The notes beneath the pieces were generated by a model that did not search any database, was not told the origin of the DNA, and was given only the letters and a program-made list of their open reading frames with translations. 64,000 nucleotides of DNA, from NCBI RefSeq assembly GCF_000312425.1, contig NZ_HE997181.1, forward strand, positions 4,220,045-4,284,044, read 5' to 3'. How positions within the stretch are numbered: position 1 is the stretch's first letter; every line of letters starts with the position of its first letter. Made by a program: the position numbers and the translations under genes. Below are positions 54,786 through 63,375 of the stretch, in pieces. This DNA comes from Reyranella massiliensis 521. GTDB taxonomy: Bacteria > Pseudomonadota > Alphaproteobacteria > Reyranellales > Reyranellaceae.

Positions 54786-56104
54786 GTCTGCCATCGATCG
54801 ATTGCATGAAAGAACGTGCCACTCACCGAACCGCGACGGGCCCCCGCTTCGGCAACGGCAGCCCCCGTTGCGTCGCGACAGTCGACCAACGGCTCGTCGC
54901 CCGTCGACTGAATGCTGGCATAGTGGAACTCGTGGCCCGCGATCTCGGTTCCGGCGTTTCCCAACACATTGTCGGCCAGAAGCTTCGCACGGCGATAGCC
55001 AAGATGGAGCCGCCTCTTGGCAAAGGATGATTCGAGCCGCAGCAACCCCACCATCGCATGGTGCGCGCCACTGGCATCTTCGAGCCCCTGCCCCAGCACC
55101 ATGTAGCCGCCGCATTCACCATGGATTGGCACCGACCTGGCCGCATGGGCGCGCAGGCCGTTCATAAAGCGAGCGGCCGCCGACAACGTGCCGGCGTGAA
55201 GTTCGGGATAGCCTCCGGGCAACCAGACGGCATCGGCGCCGGGATCGGGCGCCTCGTCGGCCAATGGTGAGAAAGGCACGATCTCGGCGCCGGCCAGGCG
55301 CCAGCTCTCCAGCAGGTGCGGATACATGAAGGTGAAGACGCGATCCTGCGCCAATGCGATCCGCTGGCCTGGAGGCCTTAGCCCCGCGATGCTCCCCGTT
55401 GCCAGCAATGCTGTCGGCCGGGCGGCAGCCTCGATGGCTGGAAGATCGAGCGATGCCTCGACAGTATCGGCAAGCAGGTCGAGGCGTTGGGGAACATCGG
55501 CCATCTCGACGGCCTGCACCAGACCGAGGTGGCGCTCCGGCAGAGCGAACCGATTGTTGGTTGCGATGGCGCCGAAGAGCTTCAAACCCTCGCGCTCCAG
55601 CGACGGCGCAATCGTAGCGAGATGGCGTGGACTGGCGACGCGATTGAGGATGATCCCGGCCACGGCGATGTCGGCGCGATAGCGCGCCAAGCCCGTGGCG
55701 ACCGCCGCGGCGGTCTCTGCCTGGCCCGACACGTCGAGGACCAGCACGATCGGCCAGCCCGTCAGCGCGGCAAGATCTGCCGTCGCGCCGCGCGCCGTCT
55801 GGCCGACGGACGCGACGCCATCGAACAGGCCCATCACGCCTTCGACCACAATCAGATCGGCAGCGTGGCGCTGCACCAGACCCGCGAGCGTCGGCGGCGC
55901 CATCGACCAGGTGTCGAGGTTGAAGCTCGGCTTGCCCGCCGCCACGCCATGGAAGGCGGGGTCGATATAGTCCGGCCCACATTTGAAGGTCTGCACGACA
56001 TGGCCGCGGCGGGCGAGCGCGCGCATCAGGCCCAGTGCGATGACGGTCTTGCCCGCGCCGGAGCGGGCGGCGGCAACGATGAAGCCGCGCGGGCCGCCGC
56101 TCAT
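54782..56104 (-). CDS. cobB: Cobyrinic/hydrogenobyrinic acid a,c-diamide synthase
   Basis: A 440-residue glutamine-dependent amidotransferase that amidates the a and c side chains of the corrin. The N-terminal ATPase has GFIVAAARSGAGKTVIALGLM (P-loop), and FKCGPDYIDPAFH follows. The C-terminal type I glutaminase has VPIHGECGGYMVLGQ with the catalytic Cys. It acts on hydrogenobyrinate in the aerobic route. The ATG at 56104 overlaps the cobA stop (ATGA). Confidence 0.96.
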   Translation of the reverse strand: MSGGPRGFIVAAARSGAGKTVIALGLMRALARRGHVVQTFKCGPDYIDPAFHGVAAGKPSFNLDTWSMAPPTLAGLVQRHAADLIVVEGVMGLFDGVASVGQTARGATADLAALTGWPIVLVLDVSGQAETAAAVATGLARYRADIAVAGIILNRVASPRHLATIAPSLEREGLKLFGAIATNNRFALPERHLGLVQAVEMADVPQRLDLLADTVEASLDLPAIEAAARPTALLATGSIAGLRPPGQRIALAQDRVFTFMYPHLLESWRLAGAEIVPFSPLADEAPDPGADAVWLPGGYPELHAGTLSAAARFMNGLRAHAARSVPIHGECGGYMVLGQGLEDASGAHHAMVGLLRLESSFAKRRLHLGYRRAKLLADNVLGNAGTEIAGHEFHYASIQSTGDEPLVDCRDATGAAVAEAGARRGSVSGTFFHAIDRWQT

Positions 56105-56889
56105 TGCCATCCGACCATCGACGACAGGAGTTCCTTGCGCAGGCCCGCGATGGCGCCGATGACGACAATCGAGGGCGAGCCGATGCCTTCGCGTGACGCA
56201 TCGGCAGCAAGGGTGCCCAACGTGCTTTCGACCACTCGCTCGGCGTCGGTCGTCGCGGATTGAATGAGCGCAGCCGGCGTGTCGGCGGAAAGGCCGCCCC
56301 GCGCCAGGGCGGCGGCGATCTCGGGCAGCTGCGCCATCGGCATATAGAGGATGAGCGGCTGGCCAAGCCGCGCCAGCGCCTCCCAGTCGGCAGCAGAGCG
56401 GCCGTCCTCCGCGCGATGGCCGGCCGCCAGCACCACGGCATGGTTGGTGTCGCGCGACGTCGCAGGAATGCCGACAAGCGCCGTGCCGGCGAGGCCGGAG
56501 GTAAGGCCGGGAATCACCCGGAAGCGAATGCCGGCGACATGGAGCGCCATGGCCTCATCCCAGCCACGCCCGAAGACGAACGGATCGCCGCCCTTCAGGC
56601 GCAGCACGCGGCGTCCGAAACGCGCCCGCTCGATCAGGATTTCGTTGATGTCTCGCTGATGCGGCGATGGCCGCCCGCCACGCTTGCCGACCTTGATGAA
56701 CTCCGCACCTGCTCGTGCGAGCTTCAGAACCCGCGGATCGACCAGCGCGTCATGAACGATGTCGTCGGCTTTCGACACCGCATACAGCGCCAGCACGGTC
56801 AGCAGGCGCGGATCGCCGGGACCGGCGCCAGCCAACCACACTTCGCCTGCCGGGAAATCGGGAAGGTCGGGGAAACCGTCGAGGATCAT
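56101..56889 (-). CDS. cobA: Uroporphyrinogen-III C-methyltransferase
   Basis: A 262-residue SUMT that methylates uroporphyrinogen III at C2 and C7 to precorrin-2, committing the tetrapyrrole to B12 (or siroheme). [59 protein letters not shown] and [22 protein letters not shown] are diagnostic. It is stand-alone, not fused to CysG-type domains. It is coupled to cobM upstream and cobB downstream by ATGA overlaps. Confidence 0.97.
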   Translation of the reverse strand: MILDGFPDLPDFPAGEVWLAGAGPGDPRLLTVLALYAVSKADDIVHDALVDPRVLKLARAGAEFIKVGKRGGRPSPHQRDINEILIERARFGRRVLRLKGGDPFVFGRGWDEAMALHVAGIRFRVIPGLTSGLAGTALVGIPATSRDTNHAVVLAAGHRAEDGRSAADWEALARLGQPLILYMPMAQLPEIAAALARGGLSADTPAALIQSATTDAERVVESTLGTLAADASREGIGSPSIVVIGAIAGLRKELLSSMVGWQ

Positions 56890-57647
56890 GCGTCGCGGCC
56901 GCGGAACCGGCGTTGATAGGCGGCGTCGTAGAGCGCGCTGTTGCGAAAATCGCGCGCGCCCAGGACCTTGCCGACCAAGATCAACGCCGTGCGTTCGATC
57001 GGGCTCTTGGCGACCTCCGTGGCGATGGTGCCCAGAGTGGCGCGAATGACGCGCTCGTCCGGCCAGCTCGCGCGATAGATCACGGCAGCCGGACAGTCCG
57101 CACCATAGTACGGCACCAGCTCGGCGACGACCTTGTCGAGCACATGGATCGAAAGATGGATCGCCAAGGTCGCGCCCGTCGCGCCGAACGCCTGCAGCGT
57201 CTCACGCGGCGGCATGGCCGACGCGCGACCCGACGTGCGCGTCAGGACCACCGACTGCGCAAGCTCCGGCAGAGTGAGTTCCTGGCCAAGCGCTGCGGCC
57301 GCGGCGGCAAAGGAGGGTACGCCCGGCGTGATCGTGTAAGGAATGCCCTCTTCGTCCAGTCGACGGAGCTGCTCGCCGAGCGCGCTCCAGACCGAAAGAT
57401 CGCCCGAATGAAGCCGCGCCACGTCACGCCCCTGGTCGGTCGCTGCACGGCAGGCCGCTACGATCTCGTCGAGCGACATCGGTGCAGTATCGACGATCTC
57501 CGCTCCCGGCGGGCAATGATCGAGCAACGCCCGCGGCACCAGCGAACCGGCGTAGAGGCAGACCGGGCAGCGCGCGATCAGATCGCGGCCGCGTACCGTG
57601 ATCAGGTCGGGCGCACCTGGGCCCGCCCCGATGAAATGTACAGTCAA
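56886..57647 (-). CDS. cobM: Precorrin-4 C11-methyltransferase, TTG start
   Basis: A 253-residue tetrapyrrole methylase that methylates precorrin-4 at C11. [48 protein letters not shown] and [22 protein letters not shown] identify CobM. The only sensible start is TTG at 57647, three bases of which overlap the cobE stop (TTGA), with GGAGAAGGA upstream. Non-ATG initiation may lower expression relative to its neighbours. Confidence 0.95.
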   Translation of the reverse strand: MTVHFIGAGPGAPDLITVRGRDLIARCPVCLYAGSLVPRALLDHCPPGAEIVDTAPMSLDEIVAACRAATDQGRDVARLHSGDLSVWSALGEQLRRLDEEGIPYTITPGVPSFAAAAAALGQELTLPELAQSVVLTRTSGRASAMPPRETLQAFGATGATLAIHLSIHVLDKVVAELVPYYGADCPAAVIYRASWPDERVIRATLGTIATEVAKSPIERTALILVGKVLGARDFRNSALYDAAYQRRFRGRDA

Positions 57648-58027
57648 CGTCCTTCTCCAATGGCAATGGCGCAGGTCGCGCGTTCGGTGGCGACGCGCGT
57701 GCCGAGCAGCCGGCCTTCGCGGCCCGCCACCACGAGCGCCGACGCCTCGGCAATCGACGGCAGCCCCTTGGCTTCCAGCACGAGCTTGGATCGCGTGAGC
57801 ACGCGGCCCGCAACCTTGTCGAGATCGTGCGCCGTACAGGCGATCAGCTTCACCGAGAGCCGCCGGGCCGCTTCGGGAAACGCAGGTTCCGTCGCCTTTT
57901 CCGACTCGGTGGCGATGGCGTCCAGCCGCTCGACGGCGAGGTCGAACATGCCGAGCGCCATGCGCACGACCCGCTCGATTTCGTCGGCCGACGTGTCTCG
58001 TCGGCAGCCCACTCCCGCGACAATCAT
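57644..58027 (-). CDS. cobE: CobE, cobalamin biosynthesis protein (CbiG C-terminal domain family)
   Basis: A 127-residue protein homologous to the C-terminal domain of Cbi[21 protein letters not shown] is the characteristic start, and [15 protein letters not shown] and [10 protein letters not shown] the later motifs. Its exact role in the aerobic pathway is not settled; in pathways with CbiG this domain pairs with the lactone-opening step. It overlaps cobL (ATGA) and cobM (TTGA). Confidence 0.9.
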   Translation of the reverse strand: MIVAGVGCRRDTSADEIERVVRMALGMFDLAVERLDAIATESEKATEPAFPEAARRLSVKLIACTAHDLDKVAGRVLTRSKLVLEAKGLPSIAEASALVVAGREGRLLGTRVATERATCAIAIGEGR

Positions 58028-59265
58028 GGCTTCCTCGCCCGCCACTGGGTGACGGGAGCGGCGTGACGCCAGACGAAGACATTGCCGGTGCCGGCACGGC
58101 CCGCCTTGGCGACCTGCAGCCGCGTGATCTCGCCGCCATGCTTCTGGAAGCAGTCGATCAACCGCGCTTCGGATTGCAGCGACACGGCATTGGCCACGAG
58201 ACGTCCGCCGGGCTTCAGGGCAGCCCAGGCCGCGTCGAGCAGCCCGGCATCGGAAAGACCGCCACCAACGAAGATCGCATCGGGGGGCGGCAGACCCGCA
58301 AAGGCCGCCGGTGCAACGCCCTGCACGATCTGCAGGTCGGGCGTACCGAGTGCCGCAGCGTTTCGGGCGGCGCGGGCCGCGCGTTCCGCGCCCTCCTCGA
58401 TGCCAATCGCCCGCATGGAAGGATGACGCAGCAACCATTCGATAGCGATGGAGCCCGCGCCCAGCCCGACATCCCACAGAAGCTCGCCCTGTCGCGGCGC
58501 CAGCGACGAGAGTGTCACGGCGCGAATGTCGCGCTTGGTGAGCTGGCCATCATGCTCGAACAGTGCATCGTCGAGACCGGGCGCCAAGGTGACGACCTGT
58601 GCCTCGGCTGCAGCGACAACGTCGAGCGCAATGATGTTGAGCGACACAATATCGGTGAAGGCGAAGGCGTCGGCGGTGGTCGTCCGCACGCGCTCGTTGG
58701 GTCCGCCAAGCGACTCCAGCACCGTCAGCGTCGAGGACCCCATGCCGCGCGCCACCAGGAGTGCCGCGAGCTTTGCCGGCGTTCCACCATCCCACGACAG
58801 CGCCAGGAGACGCGCCTTGGGCTGGAGATGACGCACGACATGCTCAAGGGCCCGGCCGTGCAGGCTGACCGGCGTCACGTCCTGCAGCGACCAGCCAAGC
58901 CGAGAGGCAGCGAGACTAAAGGAGGAAGGCTGCGGCAGGCAGATCGTTTCCTCGACGGCGATGGAGCGCATCAGCATGTCGCCGACGCCGTAGTGAAACG
59001 GATCGCCGCTGGCCAGCACGGCCACCGGCCGGCCGCGATGCTTCTCGATCTCGGGCAGCACATTGCCGATAGGGCTTGGCCAGGACATCTGCCGGCCACG
59101 GATCAGCTCGCTGGCCAGCGCAAGGTGGCGCTTGCCTCCGAGCACAAGCTCGGCCGAGGAGATGAGCTCCCGCGCGACCGACGAGAGACCGGCCGTGCCA
59201 TCCTCGCCGATCCCGACAATGGACAGCCAGCGCGTCGCCGGGCAGTTTGCGCGCTCGGCCGTCAT
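58024..59265 (-). CDS. cobL: Precorrin-6Y C5,15-methyltransferase (decarboxylating)
   Basis: A 413-residue fused CbiE-CbiT enzyme. The N-terminal tetrapyrrole methylase ([38 protein letters not shown]) methylates C5. The C-terminal class I methyltransferase ([37 protein letters not shown]) methylates C15 and decarboxylates the C12 acetate. ATG 59265, with AGGA upstream, is only 14 bases from the divergent cobK start. Confidence 0.96.
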   Translation of the reverse strand: MTAERANCPATRWLSIVGIGEDGTAGLSSVARELISSAELVLGGKRHLALASELIRGRQMSWPSPIGNVLPEIEKHRGRPVAVLASGDPFHYGVGDMLMRSIAVEETICLPQPSSFSLAASRLGWSLQDVTPVSLHGRALEHVVRHLQPKARLLALSWDGGTPAKLAALLVARGMGSSTLTVLESLGGPNERVRTTTADAFAFTDIVSLNIIALDVVAAAEAQVVTLAPGLDDALFEHDGQLTKRDIRAVTLSSLAPRQGELLWDVGLGAGSIAIEWLLRHPSMRAIGIEEGAERAARAARNAAALGTPDLQIVQGVAPAAFAGLPPPDAIFVGGGLSDAGLLDAAWAALKPGGRLVANAVSLQSEARLIDCFQKHGGEITRLQVAKAGRAGTGNVFVWRHAAPVTQWRARKP

Positions 59266-59279
59266 TGATTGATCCTGCA

Positions 59280-60035
59280 ATGCGCATTCTCGTTCTCGGT
59301 GGCACCACGGAAGCGGCGGCGCTGGCCCGGCTGCTGGCCAACGACACCCGCTTCGAGGCGACCCTGTCGCTCGCCGGCCGCACGTCTGCGCCTGCGACAC
59401 AGTCCTTGCCGACGCGGATCGGCGGCTTCGGCGGCATCGAGGGTCTGGTGCGCACTCTCACTGCCGAAAAGGTCGAGGCGGTCGTCGACGCCACGCATCC
59501 CTATGCCGCGCAGATGTCGGCGCATGCCGTTGCCGCCTGCCGCCAGACCGGCCTGCCGCTTGCGTCGCTCACTCGTGCGCCGTGGACCGAACAGGCTGGC
59601 GACCGCTGGCAACACGTCTCGAGCGCCGAAAGCGCTGCGATGGTGCTGGGGGATACGCCGCGCCGCGTGTTCCTCACCATCGGTCGCCAGGAGCTGCCCG
59701 TCTTCGCGGTCGCGCCGCAGCACCACTATCTGGCGCGCCTGATCGATGCGCCCAAAGGCAAGCGGCTGCCGCCCGACCTGGTGTTGCTCCAGGCGCGCGG
59801 TCCCTTCGACCTCGCGGCCGAAACGACGCTGATGCGCGACGAGCGAATCGACGTGGTTGTCTCCAAGAATGCCGGCGGCGATCCGACCTACGCCAAGATC
59901 GCGGCCGCCCGCGCCCTCGGCCTGCCGGTGGTCATGATCGCCCGGCCCGACAAGCCTGCCGGCCATGTCGTGAACAGCCCGAACGAGACCGTTCAGTGGC
60001 TCGATCATGTGCGGCGCTCGCTGCGCGGCGTGTAG
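59280..60035 (+). CDS. cobK: Precorrin-6A reductase, inverted within the cob operon
   Basis: A 251-residue NADPH-dependent reductase making precorrin-6B. ILVLGGTTEAAALARLL, VVDATHPYAAQMSAHA, FLTIGRQELPVF, LLQARGPFDL and VVSKNAGGDPTYAKIAAARALGLPVVMIARP are CobK signatures. It is the only plus-strand gene in an otherwise minus-strand operon: its start is 14 bases from the cobL start, and its end overlaps the cobJ 3' end by 31 bases. Its transcription must originate inside cobL, and the cobJ-cobL transcript would be antisense to it. Confidence 0.96.
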   Translation: MRILVLGGTTEAAALARLLANDTRFEATLSLAGRTSAPATQSLPTRIGGFGGIEGLVRTLTAEKVEAVVDATHPYAAQMSAHAVAACRQTGLPLASLTRAPWTEQAGDRWQHVSSAESAAMVLGDTPRRVFLTIGRQELPVFAVAPQHHYLARLIDAPKGKRLPPDLVLLQARGPFDLAAETTLMRDERIDVVVSKNAGGDPTYAKIAAARALGLPVVMIARPDKPAGHVVNSPNETVQWLDHVRRSLRGV

Positions 60036-60751
60036 ACCCAGCGGCCGACCTGTCGTGTGGTGCTGGCACCGACGATCACCAGCGTCCGCATATCGGCCAC
60101 GGAGGCATCGGCGTCGCCAAGCGTCGTCGCCACGACCCTGGCCTCAGCCGTTCCCGCCGCCCGCACGAACAGCACCGGCGTGGCGGCATCCTTCAGTTTG
60201 CGCAGCAGGTCGAAGGCCTGACCGAGTTGATGCGGCCGTGCCTTGGAGGCGGGATTGTAGAGCGCGATCACGAAGTCGCCTTCCGCCGCCGCCGCCAGAC
60301 GCCGCTCGATGGTCGCCCATCCCTTAAGATTGTCGGACAGCGAGATCGCGCAGAAATCACCACCGAGAGGCGCTCCGACTTCTGCCGCGGCCGCCAGCAT
60401 GGCCGTCACGCCGGGCTCGACCTTGATGTCGAGCGTGCGCCACACCGGATCGCCGGCCTCGACGGCCTCGAATACCGCCGCCGCCATCGCGAAGACGCCG
60501 GGATCGCCGCCCGAGACAACGGCGACGTGCCGGCCCGCCGCCGCCAGCTCCAGCGCGTGGCGCGCGCGGTCGAGTTCGACGCGGTTGTCCGAAGCATGGC
60601 GGCATTGATCGGCGCGGCCCACCGGAACTCGATCGAGATAGGGACCGTAACCCACGAGATCGGTGGCCCGGTCGAGAGCGGCGCGTGTTGCCGGCGTCAT
60701 GAGGTCGACCTTGCCCGGCCCCGTGCCGACCACGACGAGCGAGCCGGTCAC
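60005..60751 (-). CDS. cobJ: Precorrin-3B C17-methyltransferase, GTG start
   Basis: A 248-residue tetrapyrrole methylase that contracts the ring and methylates C17. LVVVGTGPGKVDLMTPATRAAL, DLVGYGPYLDRV, ALELAAAGRHVAVVSGGDPGVFAMAAAV, EPGVTAMLAAAAEVGAPLGGDFCAISLSD and ALYNPASKARP are diagnostic. The start is GTG 60751, overlapping the cobI stop as GTGA. The 3' end overlaps cobK on the other strand by 31 bases. Confidence 0.96.
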   Translation of the reverse strand: MTGSLVVVGTGPGKVDLMTPATRAALDRATDLVGYGPYLDRVPVGRADQCRHASDNRVELDRARHALELAAAGRHVAVVSGGDPGVFAMAAAVFEAVEAGDPVWRTLDIKVEPGVTAMLAAAAEVGAPLGGDFCAISLSDNLKGWATIERRLAAAAEGDFVIALYNPASKARPHQLGQAFDLLRKLKDAATPVLFVRAAGTAEARVVATTLGDADASVADMRTLVIVGASTTRQVGRWVYTPRSERRT

Positions 60752-61506
60752 AGCGCCCTCCCCTGCCCGGGGATCAGGATCATCGCAAAATAGGCACCTG
60801 CGGGTTCGCCGCACTCGGCCAACGGCAGGATGCGCTCATCCTGCATGGTGCCGCGCTCGACATAGACGGCACGCGACAGCAGGCCGGCTGCCTCGACGGC
60901 GCGTCGCACCTTTCCGAGGTTGCGGCCCACTTTCATGATCACCGCGGCGTCTGTCAGGCGCAAGCGATCGACAAGCTGTGTCTCGTCGAGCGTGCCCGGC
61001 AGTACCGCAAGCGTGTCGTCGCCCCAGGTGATCGGCAGGTTGGCGCGTGTCCAGCAGCCCGACATGCCGGTGACGCCCGGCACGACCTCGACCGGGAAAT
61101 CCGTCGCCAGCCGCCGCCACATATGCATGAAGGAGCCGTAGAAGAAGGGATCGCCCTCGGCGATCAATCCAATCGACCGCCCCTGCTTCAAAAGCGAAGC
61201 CAGTCGCTCCGCCGACTCGCGATAGAAGCCCGCAATCTGACTCTGGTAGTCGGGATGCCTGGCCGGGATTTCGTCGGTGACCGGATATTCGAGCCTCAGT
61301 TCCGTCCGGCCCTCGCCCATCAAGGGCGCCACGATGCGCCGGGCGTTACCTTGCGCACCTTTCTTGGCGAAGAAGGCGACGACATCGACGGCGCGCACCA
61401 ATCCGGCAGCGCGCAGGGTGAGATAGCGCACGTCGCCCGGCCCGACGCCGATGCCGTAGAGCGTGCCGGCGCTGGCCGTGCCGGCGAGACTGTCGAGGCT
61501 TGTCAT
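60748..61506 (-). CDS. cobI: Precorrin-2 C20-methyltransferase
   Basis: A 252-residue tetrapyrrole methylase acting at C20 of precorrin-2. LYGIGVGPGDVRYLTLRAAGLV, VVAFFAKKGAQGNARRI, IAEGDPFFYGSFMHMW and EVVPGVTGMSGCWTRANLPITWGDD identify CobI. It is coupled to cobH and cobJ by four-base overlaps. Confidence 0.96.
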   Translation of the reverse strand: MTSLDSLAGTASAGTLYGIGVGPGDVRYLTLRAAGLVRAVDVVAFFAKKGAQGNARRIVAPLMGEGRTELRLEYPVTDEIPARHPDYQSQIAGFYRESAERLASLLKQGRSIGLIAEGDPFFYGSFMHMWRRLATDFPVEVVPGVTGMSGCWTRANLPITWGDDTLAVLPGTLDETQLVDRLRLTDAAVIMKVGRNLGKVRRAVEAAGLLSRAVYVERGTMQDERILPLAECGEPAGAYFAMILIPGQGRAL

Positions 61507-62135
61507 TCGATATCGCTGGCGAGCGCGTTGACGGCTGCCACGGCCATGGCGCTGCCGCCCTTGCGGCCGCGCACGACCAGGAACGGCACGCGAGCATCGG
61601 CCGCCAGCGCTTCCTTGGATTCCATTGCTCCCACGAAGCCGACGGGCAGACCGATCACGGCCGCGGGCCGGGGCGCGCCGGCGTCGAGCATTTCGAGCAG
61701 GCGGAACAACGACGTCGGCGCATTGCCGATGGCCACGACGGCGCCGGCCAGGCGGTCGCGCCACAAGTCCATCGCCGCCGCCGAGCGCGTGTTGCCGATC
61801 TTCCGCGCAAGCTCCGGCACCGCGGGATCGTCGAGGGTGCAGATGACATCGTTCCGGGCAGGCAGGCGCGACCGCGTGATGCCGTTGGCCACCATCTTGG
61901 CGTCGCACAGGATGGGGGCACCGTTGCGCAGGGCCTGTCGCGCATCACGGGCGAAGGTTTCGGACATGACGATGTCGCGCACAATCTCGGGCATGCCACA
62001 GGCATGGATGATGCGAACCGCGACGCGTTCCTCGACGGCATCGAAGCGGCTGAGGTCGGCCTCTGCACGAATGATCGCGAAAGAGCGCCGGTAGATCTCC
62101 GCACCGTCGCGAATGTAGTCGCGCGGCTCAACCAT
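61503..62135 (-). CDS. cobH: Precorrin-8X methylmutase
   Basis: A 210-residue isomerase moving the C11 methyl group to C12, giving hydrogenobyrinate. YIRDGAEIYRRSFAIIRAEADL, RIIHACGMPEIVRDI (with the catalytic His), APILCDAKMVANGITRSRLP and AAVIGLPVGFVGAMESKEAL are diagnostic. It overlaps cobG by eight bases and cobI by four. Confidence 0.97.
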   Translation of the reverse strand: MVEPRDYIRDGAEIYRRSFAIIRAEADLSRFDAVEERVAVRIIHACGMPEIVRDIVMSETFARDARQALRNGAPILCDAKMVANGITRSRLPARNDVICTLDDPAVPELARKIGNTRSAAAMDLWRDRLAGAVVAIGNAPTSLFRLLEMLDAGAPRPAAVIGLPVGFVGAMESKEALAADARVPFLVVRGRKGGSAMAVAAVNALASDIE

Positions 62136-63366
62136 AGGCGTTCTCCGGGAACACAGAAGCAAGATCGTCGGCATCGACCGACCGTTCGGCTGGCCCCCGC
62201 GTCGTTGCATGACGGATCAAGTGGTATCGACCGCCATCGCCCACCAGCACGAGGTCCGACGGCGCCGACCGCGCGCATCCTTTGGCGCAGCCCGAGACAT
62301 GGAGGGAGCCGGTGAAACCCTTTGCCGAGGCAAGCCCGGCCAGGCGCCGGGCATCGCCGCGCGCATCGACGCTGCTCGACGTGCAGTCCGGCGCACCAGG
62401 GCAGGCTTCGATCCGCAGCACGGGATCGTCGTCGCGCACGATCAGGCCAATGGCCTCGGCGCCATCGAGCAGCGCACGGCCTGCCGCGGCATCGCGAACC
62501 GTCACATAGATCGTACGCCATGGCGACAAGTGGAGTTCGCGCGCATCCGCCATTGTCGCGAGATCGGCGAGACGGCAGAGCTGGGTTGCTTCGAGACGGC
62601 CAAATGGCGCAGCAATGCCGACAGCATTCTGGACGAGGCCAAGAACGCGACCTCCGATCGTCTCGAAGGACGGCAGCTTGGAGAGCAACGGCGACACGGC
62701 CGCCTGCACTCTGGCTAAATCCGCTCCCGGCAGATCACGCAGCCGGCGGTGCGGCGCGCAATCGAGAAAGGCGTGCATTGCCGTCGAGACAACGTTCAGT
62801 GCAGCATCGGGTGCACAGGTCCCGAGCCACCGCATGCCCTCGCGCCCATCGAGACCGACCGCGAATTCATCGCCAACGGCGCGCAGGCAGATGTCGGCGC
62901 GCTCGCTGGCAATGGAAACCGGGCCACCTTCGTCGATGGAAAGACCGAACTTCGTCGGCAGGTCGAGCAAGCGTCGATCGCTGGCAAGCAGCGCTTCCAC
63001 CGCCATCGCGATCCGGCGCACGTCCGATCCTGCCGCGGCAAGCGGCGCCACCATGACATTGCGCACCGCCTCCGTTTCGGCGTCCCTGTCTACGAGCCCC
63101 AATTGGCCGAGGGCGGCCTGCAGCTCACACAAGGCATCTGCTTCGACGCCGCGGATCTGCAGATTGGCGCGGCGCGTCAGGTCGATGTGGCCGTTGCCCA
63201 ACCGCCCCGCGAGATCGGCCAGGGCCCGTGCCTCGTCGAGCGAAAAGGCACCGACGCGCGGACGCACGCGCACGATCAGCCCGTCGCCGCTCTGCATCGG
63301 TCGCAGAACGCCGGGACACCATCCCTTTACGTCGCTTCTGGCTTCTATGGCCGCTGCCATGTTCAT
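62128..63366 (-). CDS. cobG: Precorrin-3B synthase (CobG monooxygenase)
   Basis: A 412-residue protein of the nitrite/sulfite reductase ferredoxin-like family that uses O2 to hydroxylate precorrin-3A at C20, the step that defines the aerobic pathway. GHIDLTRRANLQIRGV marks the half-domain, and the 4Fe-4S cysteines lie in EACPGAPDC and SGCAKGC. It is 9 bases after cobN. The presence of cobG, not cobZ or the anaerobic cbi set, implies oxygen-dependent B12 synthesis. Confidence 0.94.
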   Translation of the reverse strand: MNMAAAIEARSDVKGWCPGVLRPMQSGDGLIVRVRPRVGAFSLDEARALADLAGRLGNGHIDLTRRANLQIRGVEADALCELQAALGQLGLVDRDAETEAVRNVMVAPLAAAGSDVRRIAMAVEALLASDRRLLDLPTKFGLSIDEGGPVSIASERADICLRAVGDEFAVGLDGREGMRWLGTCAPDAALNVVSTAMHAFLDCAPHRRLRDLPGADLARVQAAVSPLLSKLPSFETIGGRVLGLVQNAVGIAAPFGRLEATQLCRLADLATMADARELHLSPWRTIYVTVRDAAAGRALLDGAEAIGLIVRDDDPVLRIEACPGAPDCTSSSVDARGDARRLAGLASAKGFTGSLHVSGCAKGCARSAPSDLVLVGDGGRYHLIRHATTRGPAERSVDADDLASVFPENAYG

Positions 63367-63375
63367 TGTCCGGTC

